This document shows, piece by piece, positions 1-10,376 of a stretch of 64,000 nucleotides of DNA. Source of the DNA: Cyanophora paradoxa (lineage: Eukaryota > Glaucocystophyceae > Cyanophorales > Cyanophoraceae); assembly GCA_004431415.1 (NCBI GenBank), contig QPMI01000590.1, forward strand, positions 83,306 to 147,305. Direction: 5' to 3'. The translations under genes and the position numbers were made by a program. Under the pieces are notes generated by a model that was not told where the DNA came from, made no database searches, and worked only from the letters and a program-made list of their open reading frames with translations. Every line of letters starts with the position of its first letter. Position 1 is the first letter of the stretch.

Positions 1-504
1 TTGTGCGTCGAGCTTTGGCACCGCTGCGCCGAGCTCAACATTATCCTTTGCGCTCGGCACATTCCCGGCATACGGAACTGTTGGGCAGACGCCGCCTCGC
101 GTGAGCTTTGCCCGCGACTCCACCGTGAACTTTTCGTGGCCGCCTGCCGGGCAGCAGGATGCAAGCTCATACATGAGCACGTCGCCGACGACGACAGCAC
201 CTGGCTCGCGGCCACCCGCCCCGACCGCACGGCTCTCTTAACGGTCGACTCGCGCCTCCGTGCGCGACTGATCGCGTCATTAGCGTTGCAACCGCCCACG
301 GCGCCGCTGGCCCTTCTCTTGCCCTGGCAGCCCAGCACAACTTGGGCGGTGGCGCTAGCGGACCTCTGGCGGGACCCCGCAGTTCAGGCGGCGTCACTCC
401 GTCCGCGGCCAGCGCATGCCTTCTTCGCGAAACCGAAGCAGGCAAACTGCATCGGCCTCGGGCGCTGCCCGTGGCCTTTCGTACTGACGTGGTGGCAGGC
501 GTAA
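1..504 (+). CDS. Reverse transcriptase/RNase H polyprotein, C-terminal part (cut by window edge)
   Basis: The frame is open from base 1 and ends at a stop at 502-504, so the true start is upstream. Near the start, ARHIPGIRNCWADAASR matches the H-x-P-G-x-x-N-x-x-A-D-x-x-S-R signature at the end of the RNase H domain of Ty3/DIRS-class retrotransposons, including the last catalytic Asp. The remaining ~130 residues are a Pro/Ala/Arg-rich tail without a recognised domain. A tyrosine recombinase downstream rather than a DDE integrase places it with Ngaro/DIRS elements. Function by family: copying the element RNA into DNA and removing template RNA. Confidence 0.7.
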   Translation: MCVELWHRCAELNIILCARHIPGIRNCWADAASRELCPRLHRELFVAACRAAGCKLIHEHVADDDSTWLAATRPDRTALLTVDSRLRARLIASLALQPPTAPLALLLPWQPSTTWAVALADLWRDPAVQAASLRPRPAHAFFAKPKQANCIGLGRCPWPFVLTWWQA

Positions 505-699
505 CGTTAAACGCCGACCACCGCCTACACGCAATATATATATATATAGATGCAGATATATATATAACTCGATCGTATACATCCGCAAAATTATATATGT
601 AGTCTTGAAGACGTCGACGCGGAGCACGTGGCTGATGTGCACGGTCGTCTCCCGCGCGCAGGCCCGCCGGCACCACGCGCACGACGCACGGCTCGCCTC
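505..699. other. Spacer with AT-dinucleotide tracts inside the retrotransposon
   Basis: Between the RNase H stop and the recombinase start lie two TATATA tracts (about 533-552 and 557-570) and another short AT-rich stretch near 590-600. No gene is visible. It may serve as promoter or leader for the recombinase; that is inference. Confidence 0.4.
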
Positions 700-1692
700 A
701 TGATCAGTGATGCCCTTGCGGAACTCGCGCGCTGGCGGGAGGCGGCCTGGGCCGCCCGCACCAACCAAGCAGCGACCCGCGTCTGGCGACGTTACCTCGA
801 CTTCTTGGCAACGACGCCGGGCAAGTGGCACCCCGCCGACGAGAAAGCGGTCCTGCTCTTCCTGGCGTCCGCGGCCCATTCAAGGAACGAGGCGACTGGA
901 CAGCCTCTGGCCCCCAGCACGATCCAGGGCATGGCGGCTCACATCTGGCGCATTCTCAAGGCCGAGCGCCTCATTGACCCCAACGAGCCCCGTTCTTGGG
1001 AGTACCTGCGCGCGATCCGGGGCATGACTCGGGCGCTGGGTCGCCCCCCGGCGCAAAAGCGACCCCTCGGGCTATCCCAGCTCCTCTCCTGGACCAACAC
1101 GGCCGAGTTCCAGGCCCTGGCCCCTTTTGACAGGCTGTCGCGCCTGGCGCTAATGTCGCTTGGAATCAGCGGCCTCCTCCGGATCTCCGAGGTTGCCGCT
1201 CTTCGTCAGGGCGACGTCGTTCCCGTCCGATCGTCAAGCGGGCGAGTGCTTCTGCGTGTCACGGTTGCACGCTCAAAGACGGACCAAGTTGGTCACGGCG
1301 AGCACATCCTGGTCGCGTCAGCGCCAGCCGCGGGCCGAGCCTGCCCGGTTCGGGCGACAGCAACGTACGTCAACGCGGTCAACCGCATTTACGGCCCCCG
1401 CCCGCCTTCGGCTCCATTTTTTCTGCGCGGCCCCCCGGGTGCCGCTGGAAGCTACACGGACGATCTCGGCCGCGCCATCATTAAGCAGTGCGCTTGTGAC
1501 CTCGGGCTTGATCCGGATGACTACTCGGGTCATAGCCTTCGACGCGGCGGCGCCCGTTCGGCGGCGCGAGGTGGCGCCTCCGCCACATGGCTGCGCCGCC
1601 ACGGCCGCTGGGCGCTGACCTCAATGGTCCCTCAGCGCTATGTTGACGACTACACTCTCGCAATTGAGACCGAGGGCGTTGCTTTCGCCTAG
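700..1692 (+). CDS. Tyrosine recombinase of Ngaro/DIRS-type retrotransposon
   Basis: This is a 330-residue protein if the first ATG at 700 is used; the frame is open further upstream, but only non-ATG starts exist there. All catalytic residues of the tyrosine recombinase (phage integrase) fold are visible: Arg161 in GLLRISEV, Lys193 in ARSKTD, His278 and Arg281 in GHSLRRGG, His301/Trp304 in RRHGRW, and the nucleophile Tyr314 in PQRYVD. The N-terminal ~130 residues look like the helical SAM-like DNA-binding domain. Family role: integrating the circular DNA copy by site-specific-type recombination without target duplication. The frame has no break, so the enzyme may be functional. Confidence 0.85.
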   Translation: MISDALAELARWREAAWAARTNQAATRVWRRYLDFLATTPGKWHPADEKAVLLFLASAAHSRNEATGQPLAPSTIQGMAAHIWRILKAERLIDPNEPRSWEYLRAIRGMTRALGRPPAQKRPLGLSQLLSWTNTAEFQALAPFDRLSRLALMSLGISGLLRISEVAALRQGDVVPVRSSSGRVLLRVTVARSKTDQVGHGEHILVASAPAAGRACPVRATATYVNAVNRIYGPRPPSAPFFLRGPPGAAGSYTDDLGRAIIKQCACDLGLDPDDYSGHSLRRGGARSAARGGASATWLRRHGRWALTSMVPQRYVDDYTLAIETEGVAFA

Positions 1693-1776
1693 GGATCTTG
1701 TGCTTTCAATGTACATGACTCACAATCGAACTTGTATATTGATCGAGCTGCTGCTGCTTGAGACCTGGCTTGTGTT

Positions 1777-2222
1777 TGGTGTGTGCCCGGCGGGCGAAGC
1801 CCGCCGGCCCCACCTTCTAATTTCCCTAAGCCTTGATCGCTGCACTTACCAGCGATCGCTGTACCCCTCTTCCCGCGACGGTACCCCGATCACGGGAGCA
1901 GGACTAGCCTGAGGTTCCCGCCTGACGGCACGAACCTGGGGGTACAGCATTTTCTCCCAACTCGCAGTAGCTCGTTAGAAAAAAGCACTTGATGTCGACC
2001 CCTGGGGAAGCATCAGCCGGTATCCTCGGCTTGAGAGGACTGATAAACCGTGATTTCAACACGGTGGAAGGCCCTCTCCGGTTCGCGTCGCGAACCGTGC
2101 TCCCCAACTGCAAAGTAGACAGAAACGCAGTTGATGGTAGAGAAAAGTGAAATATTCTAGTGTGTTCAAATAATCTAGTACATCTCGAGTACGGCGAAAA
2201 AGCACGTGAGGCCACGCATAAA
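1777..2222 (+). repeat. Split direct repeat B1 of the Ngaro element
   Basis: Compared line by line, these 446 bp match 2977-3422 at every base, at an exact offset of 1200 bp. The block begins 84 bp after the recombinase stop. It contains a short GC hairpin (CGGGCGAAGCCCG, about 1790-1802). Confidence 0.85.
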
Positions 2223-2976
2223 GCGCATTATGCGCGGAGCGTAGAATAAGATTTGTGCGAGCCGTCAGTGCCCCAGCCGAGACTCGAAGGAATTATTATT
2301 TTTTGGCCGCACGAACCGCGGGTTCGACTCCGTAGCGCGGTCAAGGCCAAAAATAAATTCTCGCACCTTTGCATGCGAGGCCGCCGGCCAGAAGGCCGCG
2401 AAAAAAGGCGGCGGGCTGACAAGTAACAGCTCTCGGCTCCTAGACCGCCTAAGTGGGTACTAGCCTGATGAGCTAGCCTTCAGACAACGGCGAGACTTTC
2501 CGCAAGGAGGCCCTCTAAGAGCCTTGCGACGAAAAGTCCTTATAATAAAGAGCCCAGCACCGGCATCTAGGAGCCTGCCCCCATCGGCTGAGAGCCCGTG
2601 CCACTAGCTAAGAGCTGGCACCCACAGCAGAGAGCTCAGCCGCCTAAGAGCTCGGCGCAAAATTTGCGAGCTGCGCTTCCGAGAGAAGAGAGCATTTGCT
2701 CTGAGAAATCTAGCTGTCTTGCTAGAAGGCAGCACCTTAGACGTGCTGCACCTTAGTCTGCGCGAATCGCCTCGCGCCCACCCACCCACACCTCTAGAGA
2801 TCGAGCCCCATTGGAGTTCGCTCCAGGGGACAGGGCAGGAGGATATGGCAAAGTCAAACTCGTTTTTCGCGACGACCTGTTTTCAAAACGGCCGCGCTTC
2901 GAGATTTACACTCCTTTCTTAAGGATAGTACTTTGCTGGCATTCTGAACCTGGCCCCCACGTTCAGTCATGCGGTG
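2223..2976 (+). repeat. A2 segment between the two B repeats
   Basis: These 754 bp fill the space between B1 and B2. In Ngaro elements this segment is the copy of the A1 repeat at the far left end, which is outside the window, so the identity cannot be tested here. It contains many short stem-forming GAGCTC/AGAGCT motifs (2570-2670) and, at 2321-2331, a perfect match to the tRNA B-box consensus with no tRNA around it. Confidence 0.6.
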
Positions 2977-3422
2977 TGGTGTGTGCCCGGCGGGCGAAGC
3001 CCGCCGGCCCCACCTTCTAATTTCCCTAAGCCTTGATCGCTGCACTTACCAGCGATCGCTGTACCCCTCTTCCCGCGACGGTACCCCGATCACGGGAGCA
3101 GGACTAGCCTGAGGTTCCCGCCTGACGGCACGAACCTGGGGGTACAGCATTTTCTCCCAACTCGCAGTAGCTCGTTAGAAAAAAGCACTTGATGTCGACC
3201 CCTGGGGAAGCATCAGCCGGTATCCTCGGCTTGAGAGGACTGATAAACCGTGATTTCAACACGGTGGAAGGCCCTCTCCGGTTCGCGTCGCGAACCGTGC
3301 TCCCCAACTGCAAAGTAGACAGAAACGCAGTTGATGGTAGAGAAAAGTGAAATATTCTAGTGTGTTCAAATAATCTAGTACATCTCGAGTACGGCGAAAA
3401 AGCACGTGAGGCCACGCATAAA
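2977..3422 (+). repeat. Split direct repeat B2, right end of the Ngaro element
   Basis: Second copy of the 446-bp block at 1777-2222, no difference seen. The two copies diverge after 3422, which I take as the right end of the element. Confidence 0.85.
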
Positions 3423-3425
3423 AAT

Positions 3426-3476
3426 GCCCTTCCCCGGACCCAACTGACGCGCGCGGCAAGTCAGTGGCCCTTTTAT
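3426..3476 (+). repeat. Dispersed repeat immediately right of the Ngaro element
   Basis: The stretch with AACTGACGCGCGCGGCA and a following AAGTCA...GTGGCC recurs with small insertions at 42246-42312. The retrotransposon therefore appears to sit in, or next to, a dispersed repeat. Confidence 0.5.
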
Positions 3477-3884
3477 ATTGCTTCTTGTAAGCTGACCGTC
3501 GGACGAGGCGTTCATGTGCATGGTGGAAATGAAACTTGAAAATCATGAAAATCACACGATATCGATATCTATCTCACTACATAAATATGCTTGTCCACAT
3601 GATTTACATCTCAGTAATATAGTACAGATCCGTGCGCATCGCGATTGAATGCGGAATTAAACTAGCTCTAATCTGACAGGACGGACTAAAATCGTTGAAA
3701 TGCACGCAATGCCGCGATATCGATGTACACGTGTGTTTAATAGAAACGTTAACCCTCCCTATAGCTAGGCCTGCAGCGGCCACTTAACAGGAGTACTTGC
3801 AATCGCAAACTTGAAAATCTAGTGCACCGATTCATCTATACTACGGGACGAGCCTGCGTGCGGCGCGTCGCGCGCGGTCCGGCG
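3477..3884. other. Non-coding flank
   Basis: About 400 bp, AT-richer than its surroundings, with a CGATATCGATATC palindrome near 3557. I see no gene, RNA or repeat I can support. Confidence 0.4.
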
Positions 3885-4445
3885 CTAGCCGGCCTGGATC
3901 TCGCTGACGCTGGAGCTGGCCATGGGGTGGACGGCGCCGGTGCCGGCGCCGGCGCGGGCGAGGCCGAAGAGGCGGGAGAAGAGGCCCGGGGCGCGGGCGG
4001 GGCGGGAGGCGCGGAGCTCGGCGAGGGCGGCGACGATGCGGGAGATGCGGGGGCAGTCGGCGGGGAAGGCCTCGGGGAAGCGCGTCCGGTAGATCTGCGC
4101 CGCCGTCGCCAAGTGGCCCGCCGCCTTCGCCTCCTTCCCTGCGCCCCGCCCGCCCCACCCGCGTCAGCGGCCGCGATCAGCGCTCCTCGGCCCCAGCCCC
4201 GCTGAATTGATCTCGCTCTGCTGTCATCAGCGGTGCGGCGGGGCGCACGGAGGGTAAGGTAAGTCTCGCCGAGCCAGAAGTGGTAGTGGGCCGTCAGCGG
4301 CGTCCGCATCTCCGGGTCGTTCCTCTGCGAACGAAGCGAGGCTCGCGGTCGCGGGCGGGGCGCCGGCGGGGGCGGGGCGCCGGCGCACGACGGAGGCGGC
4401 GAGGCCGAGGATGGTCCATTGGAGGATCGTCTTCGGCTTCACCAT
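3885..4445 (-). CDS. Small three-exon host protein, function unknown, TPR-like
   Basis: Three exons join in phase: 4389-4445 (starts MVKPKTILQW), 4249-4324 (ends ...HYHFWLGETYLTL) and 3885-4138 (ends SEIQAG and stop). Both introns are GT-AG with GTGCGC donors (63 nt for the first, 110 nt for the second) and contain CTGAC-like branch sites. The product is about 128 residues. HFWLGETYLTL followed by HLATAAQIYRTRFPEAFP has the spacing of a tetratricopeptide-like helical pair; the first exon encodes a short hydrophobic stretch that could be a membrane anchor. I do not recognise the family. It may instead be the 3' end of the larger gene upstream on the same strand. Confidence 0.5.
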
Positions 4446-4559
4446 GTCCGAGTGCGTGCTGTGCGCCCCTCAGCAGAGCTCCACGGCGTCTATTATTTAA
4501 TGCCCGCTCAAAACATGTATATATATATACATTGCATGCTATAAAAACCAGATTTCAAT

Positions 4560-7504
4560 ATCCTTAGCACAGGATGATCTGATCATGAGTCTGCACTTGC
4601 AATTGTCGGGCTCTCTAGATTTGGAGCGCGGCTCACGTGCATCTACTAATATGACCGATATCGCTAGCGCTGGGGGCCGAGGAGGGGCGGGCGGCGGGGC
4701 GCACTTGCGGACGGAGAGGTTGGCGTTGACGTCGTTCTCGGGCAGCGCGGGGTCCCCCAGCGCGACCAGCTGCACCGCACCGCAGCGCCCGCTCGGTCGG
4801 TCCCTCGGTCCCTCCCGCGCGCCCGGCGGGCACGGGCACCTGCTGCACGACCGCCTGCCAGACGCGCCTCGCATCCGCCAGCCGCGAGGGGCCCGCCATG
4901 ATCAGGTTGAAGAACTGCCGCGGCGAGGCGCTCAATGTCGAGCGGGGCGCCGGGCGGCCGCGGGGCCGGCGCACGTGCATCGTCCGCATCCGAATGGTGA
5001 CCGTCCTGCACGCGCCGACGGCATCGAATCAGACGGGACGGACAGGCGAGCTCGCGTGCAGGGGGACGGGGACTCGAAGGGGGCGGACGTGTAGCCGGGC
5101 CCGAGCTGCTCGAGGATGGCGAGGGCGCGCTCCGAGGCCGCGATCGCCCCCTGCAGGTCCCCCCGCCACCGGCACGCCCCCACTGCCCGCCCCCGCCCCG
5201 CCCCGGCCCCCGCGATCAGCTGCAGGTCACGAGCAGTTGCAAGGACCCGAGCGGAAGGGAATTCGCGTCGAGGAATTTAACGGCGCGCATGCGCAAAACT
5301 TTTTCGAGATTGTCCACACTCTAAAGCTCGCGATCGAGAGAGTGTGGGCGTCGGTCGTCCTAGGCCTAGGCGTGCTGGAGCTCGAGGCCGTCCTGTGGCG
5401 CGCGCACCGCGGGTGAAGAGAGCGAGGTACTGCGAGTAGCGCGCCTCGGGGCTCTCCCCCTCCAGGTGGTACGCCTTCTCCGCCACTGCCCCCGGCCCGC
5501 CGATCGCAAAAGTCGATCAGAAACAACGAGGAGGTCGTCGCAAGGAGTGCATGCGCAGGCGCTCGGGATCTAGATTAGGCCTGCGGCAGTGGGGCGCCGC
5601 ACCGTGCATCGCGGAGCGCGTCTGCCCCGTGGTGACTGCGGGTTCAGAGGGCGTGAGCGCGCGTGCCGGCCGGGGGCGGCGCCGACGGGAGGGGCCGGCG
5701 GGGCCGCGGGGCCGCCGGGGCGCACAGAGGAGCTCGGTTAGGGGGGGGATGAGGGCCGCCTCGAGGGCCGAGGGGGTCATCTGCCGCTTCACGAGCTCCG
5801 CCCACGCCTGCGCCCCGGCCCCGCACGAGCGTTGACGTCGAGCGCTCATTGCATATTCGCGCGGGAGAGGGGCCGGCGGGCCTCGAAGTAGAGCCCGATG
5901 GCGTCCATCTTCTTCTCGTACTGCTCCCCCGGCGTCGGCCCCGGCCGGAGCGCTGGGCGGGGCGGGGCGGTGGCGGGGCGGGCGGACGCGGTCGAGGGTC
6001 ATGGCGCAGAAGAGGAGGGCCTTGGGGCGGAGGGCGCCCTCCGCCGCCCCCAGCTCCCCGCCCAGCAGCTGCACGCGCCCCACCAGCTGCGCCCCGCCCC
6101 GAAGCTCGGCGACGCTCTCACGGCCCCGGCCCGCAGCCCAACGCCGCGCCGCCGAGCTTCTTCGCGCACGCACGCGGGCGGCGAGGTCCAGCGGAGGGCG
6201 AAGAGGTCGTCGGCCGCGCGCGCCCGCTCCGCCGTGAACGCCTGCCCGCCCCGCCCGCCGCCCCGCGTCGGCCCCCAGCCCCCCGGGCAGGCCGCCGCGA
6301 GGCGCAGGGGCGAATTTTGAAGAAGCGCGGTAAGAAGCTCTTTATATAGCTAGACGATTTAAAGGCATCCTGGAAATCTTAGAGGAGACGAGCTCGTTGA
6401 GCTGGGGCGCGTGGAGCGCGGACCAGGACGAGGGCGGTGGCGTGGTCGACCATGAGCTCCGCCTCGGCCGGCGTCCACGCGGCCGGCGGGGAGCGCTGCA
6501 GGGCCGCCACCAGCGCCCGCACCACGCCCTGCGCCTGCCCCGCCCTCCCCCTCGCCCTCGGGAGCTCGAGGGGGCCGGCGGCCGGGGCGCACCATCCCGG
6601 GCTTCCCGACGGCGCGCATCGCGGCGAGCATGGCGCGGACGGCCGTGCGCCCCGCGAACGTGCGGAAGAGGCTCGTGCCGAGCAGCCGCGCGTCAGAGAG
6701 CGCCTGCGGCCGTCATGACCAGGCCGCCCTCGAATTTAATTTCGGCAATTGCAAGCGCCAGAGGGCGCACCGCCGCGAGCCGCTCGGCGAGCTCCATGGG
6801 CGGCCGCTCGCCGCTGCGGGTTCGAATTCGCTCGGGTCGGAGACCTCGGAGCCGGCGGGGCGCGCTGGCGGCGGGGCGGCACACACACACCTGCGGACCT
6901 CCCGCACGAAGACGTCGCCCACGGCCTCCACCTGCGCCCGCAGCGCCGCCGCCGCCGCGTCGTCCCGCATGACGTACGGCGGCAGCGAGCCCGACTGCCC
7001 GACGGGAAGCGCGGTAAGCGGCGCGGGAGGGCCGGCCGGGGACCTCGAGCTCTGGGCCTGCGCCCGGGCCGAGGGACGGGCGCGGGCGGGGTGGGCACCG
7101 GCTGCCGGAGGAGGCGCTGCTGGGCCTCGAGGTCCATCGGGGCCGCCTCGGGGAGCGGCGCGCCGTGCTCGGGCGTGGTGTTCGCCGCCGCCGCCGCGAG
7201 CTCGAGCGCCGTCGTCCCCGCGACGTGCATCACCCGGTCCAGGAACTCCGCGTCGTCCTCCGTGTCGCCGGACGTCGACGCGCTCAAGTTCGCAGTCGGC
7301 TCGATCTCCCTCGTCGCCACTTGCAGCATCCCTGCCGGCGCGCGCGCGGGCGCGCGTGCGTCGATCGTCGGCCGCGGCGGCGCGAGGCCGAGGGGCCGGC
7401 CCGGCGGCCGCGGCACCTTCGATGTCCGGGCCCCGTTCGGCATCCTGGTGCTCGAGCTCCTCGGGCTCGCCACGCGCGGCGTGCGAGTGCGCGTGCCCCG
7501 CCAT
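4560..7504 (-). CDS. Multi-exon host gene, unknown, with TPR-like exons (tentative model)
   Basis: Several minus-strand stretches read as protein and are separated by GC-rich introns: 7473-7080 (TREIEPTANLSAST..., then EFLDRVMHVAGTTALELAAA), about 7010-6900 (SGSLPPYVMRDDAAAAALRA), 6890-6600 (MELAERLAAVRPLALA), 6530-6400 (AAWTPAEAELMVDHAT), 6050-5990 (RPKALLFCAMTLDR), 5920-5840 (YEKKMDAIGLYFEARR), 5800-5720 (AWAELVKRQMTPSALEA), 5490-5400 (AEKAYHLEGESPEARYSQY), 5190-5090 (GDLQGAIAASERALAILEQL) and 5000-4700. The last group is TPR-like. I could not fix all splice sites, the start or the stop. Alternatively two adjacent genes are present. No function can be assigned. Confidence 0.45.
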
Positions 7505-8467
7505 GCCCCGTTGTAATATAATTTAGGCTCGCTGACGCTGAGGCCTTCTGGACTTGGCTCGAGCGTGGAACGGTCCCAATTGCAACGCGCACTTGGAAGG
7601 CCCGCACTGCGGCAGCTGGTAACGCGAGTGGCTCTAGATCTGAAGTCTGGTGCCGGTCACCGAGCACAAATACGGGACGCGCCGGGTCGACGCGTTTGCT
7701 CGAGCTCCGGTCCCCGGGCCGCTGCTCGGCCTGCGACCCTAGGCCTGCCCTGCCCGATCGCGACCGCAGCGCTTTCGACGAGCTACCGGTAGCTGATCAC
7801 TGATGCCATGATGATCAGAGCCTTCTGATCAGAGCCGCCGCGGCGCAGTGCGCACGTCCATTAATATTGCAGAAGCAGCCTAGGCCTGAGGAGTCTGCTG
7901 CAGGACTCCACGTTAACGGGTTTCTTTGCCGGCGTACCCCCAGCTATCACTGAACTTGTCATGACTCATGATCAGTCACATCATCAGTGTTGTCACTACT
8001 TGTCAGTGTAACTTGTCACTGAAGTTGTCAGCCTGGCAGACGGACTCAGCTGCAGAGACCCTAGGTGAGGCTAGGTCCCGAACTATATATTATACACTGT
8101 ATCATCTGTATGGGTGGTTGAGTTCGACCTCGAAGCCTCCAAGGAGGTCGAGTCTTTTTTCAAATCACTTTCAAGTCTATTTTCTGAAATGTACAAAAAA
8201 TCCATGGGTCCGCCCAATAAGAGGCTAAGAAATAGGTGAGAAATTGCCAATTTTTTGCAAGCTTTTAAGAGACTGCTAAGATCCTATCCGTTCGGACCCC
8301 ACAGCCAATCAAAAGCCCTCTCTTTGTACCGAGTACCTTCTCGTTCCGTGAATCGCCGCCAATCGCAAGCGCGCCTCCATTCTCCGTGCACGAACGACGA
8401 ACGACGAACGATCGCGGCGTGCGTCGCGTGCAGAGATGGTATTCCGAATTAACCCAAAAATGGACCA

Positions 8468-8521
8468 TTTCGGAAACGTTTCCGAAATATTTCGGAAATA
8501 TTTCCGAAATATTTCCGATAT
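8468..8521. repeat. Array of TTTCGGAAA palindromes
   Basis: The 10-bp unit TTTCGGAAAT or its complement occurs about five times in a row and can fold on itself. A relative with TTTCGAAATTG lies at about 8870-8900. It produces open frames on the minus strand that I do not consider genes. Confidence 0.6.
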
Positions 8522-9390
8522 CAGGGGCCCCTCCCGAGGGCCCTTCTGCTGATGCCTGACGCTCCCTTTAACCTTCTTATGCTTTCTCTTATTGGTAACA
8601 GTCCAGTTTCGTGTCTTCCGGATCATCAGAACATGCGACAGTACAAAAGGGAAATTCACACCTCGTACCCCCTGCCAGCCTTGTTGGCGGCTGAGTTCCG
8701 GTTCTAGACGTCTACGATAGACTCCTATCGTGTTGTATAACCTTTCTATCACGTTTCCTATCATTTTAATGCGTTGTTTCGCCGTGTTTCGTGCAGAATG
8801 TGGCAAAAGGAGGGTACCCCCCTTTTTTAGAAACAATTCCTAATTAGGGGGGTCTCTCGGGACCTTTTCGGAAACAATTTCGAAATTGATTTCGAAATTG
8901 TTTACAAGCCCACACTCACGTGTGGTAAGCCCTGCCAATGCATGCCTGCTCGCTCAGCCTCCCTGTCTGTCTGCCTGATGGGGCTTAGATGGCTGCCTGC
9001 GGGTCCACGCCGCCAGTGAGCCCCCCCATGAGCTGCCAGGCTGCATGCCTCTGCCTCGCCCTGAGAGCCTCGCCGCCGCCCGTGGGGCCTCCACTCTGTC
9101 CACCAAGCCGCTGAGCCACGCCGCCAGGCCACCGCGCTCCGAGGCTGCACCCCACCCGGCGAGCCATGGCGCTGCGGCGCCCGGCGGCTGCCCCGCGCGC
9201 CTCCGCTCTGCCCGGCGAGCCACGCCGCCGCCCCTGGTGCCTCCGCCCCGTCCACCAAGTCACGCCGCCAGGCCGCTGCGCTCCGAGGCTGCGCTCCGCC
9301 TGGCGAGCCAGCGCCCCCGGGCCCGCCGCCACGTGCACGTGCACCTTATTCACCGCAGCGATATATTGGTACCGGCCGGGGTCGATGGAG

Positions 9391-9517
9391 GTCGAGCTCG
9401 AGCTCGAGGTTAGAGATATTAATATATATATATATATATATATATATTGGTTGGTGGAGCTCGAGCTCGAGGTGAAATCTAGGGGGGGATATATATATAT
9501 ATATATCCCCCCTAGAT
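9391..9517. repeat. GAGCTC repeat, TA microsatellite and inverted repeat
   Basis: A GAGCTCGAGCTCGAG palindrome occurs twice (about 9395-9409 and 9457-9472) around a ~27-bp TA tract. It is followed by a near-perfect hairpin at 9477-9516: CTAG plus a G run, a TA tract, then a C run plus CTAG (7 G against 6 C). Confidence 0.6.
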
Positions 9518-10197
9518 CTCCAAATTTGGTGTCGACTGGGTTCTTGTGCTCTTCGAATTCGGCCCCCAGAGAGCTTGCGCAAAGCTTGGAAAAGCTCTAA
9601 AATGATTAATGTATGGATGGGCATGCGTGAGGATGCGAGGGCGCGCGGAAAGATGGGCAGGTTCGTCAAGGATCGAATTCTCGGGGTCGGCTGGGTCCTC
9701 GCGGCCCAGCGCATCTGCAAAGCGCGCGGAAGGGTTTGTCTATATCTCAAATGCTTATACTATTGTTCCGCGCATGCGCCGCGGCGTGGGCGCGCGGAAA
9801 GATGTCCAGGGCTGTGCAGGATCGAATTTTTGCCGAACGGGAGCCTTCCTGCGCTGTTCCGGCCCCGAAAACCGGATATCTGGAGTGCGCAAGCCGTGCT
9901 ATGTCTATGCGCGCGAGAACGCATCGATTGCGCGCGTCGCGGGACAGGGCGGGACCGGCTGGGTCAAAGTTTCGGCCGATTCTTCGCACTGGAGTCTCGA
10001 CGGCGCCCGAAATCGAGCTTGCAGCGGTGCGCACGCCCTTGGCTCTCATTCTGTACCGCTCTGGGGGGTTTCTGGTGCGCTTTCGTCGCGGGACCGGGCG
10101 GGACCGGGTCCCACATTTTGGGATTTCGTGATCGAAGCGGGGTATAAATATCGGAATCGATCTGCGAGAGAAATTCGATTTTCGCTCGACGCCCACG

Positions 10198-10376
10198 GGA
10201 GAGCGGTCGTCTTAGGGAAGCCAGGATCGAAATTGATTCATGACAGCTCTCGAGATTGCAGCGTACAAGTTCGAGATAAGATCCATGGGAGAGCGGTCGT
10301 CTTAGGGAAGCCAGGATCGAAATTGATTCATGACAGCTCTCGAGATTGCAGCGTACAAGTTCGAGATAAGATCCAT
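10198..10376 (+). repeat. 89-bp tandem duplication inside the macrosatellite
   Basis: The unit starting GGGAGAGCGGTCGTC and ending AAGATCCAT occurs twice head to tail, with no difference seen. Other copies of the macrosatellite keep only its first part. Confidence 0.8.

Larger units (their letters stand above)
1..3422 (+). mobile_element. Ngaro/DIRS-type tyrosine-recombinase retrotransposon, 3' part
   Basis: The order seen is the RNase H end of a reverse transcriptase, then a tyrosine recombinase, then three blocks in which block 1777-2222 recurs at 2977-3422, separated by 754 bp. This is the B1-A2-B2 arrangement of split direct repeats known for Ngaro elements. The A1 copy, gag-like gene and most of the polymerase would lie left of the window. 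The element is as GC-rich as the host and its recombinase frame is open, so it may be recent. The right boundary is placed where the two B copies diverge, after 3422. Confidence 0.8.
7505..9574. other. Intergenic region with short palindromes and degenerate repeats
   Basis: No convincing gene. It contains TGATCA-rich sequence (7795-8050), the TTTCGGAAA palindrome array (8468-8521), a related TTTCGAAAT inverted motif near 8870-8900, and a degenerate GC-rich repeat at 9100-9310 in which GCTCCGAGGCTGC and GGCGAGCCA recur. Confidence 0.4.

Noticed and set aside
2321-2331. Perfect tRNA B-box (GGTTCGACTCC) in the A2 segment
   Set aside because: No A-box at the right distance and no cloverleaf can be folded around it.
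8309-8836. Open frame of 175 codons on the minus strand
   Set aside because: Its most protein-like part is produced by the TTTCGGAAA palindrome array; no domain, intron pattern or start context supports it.
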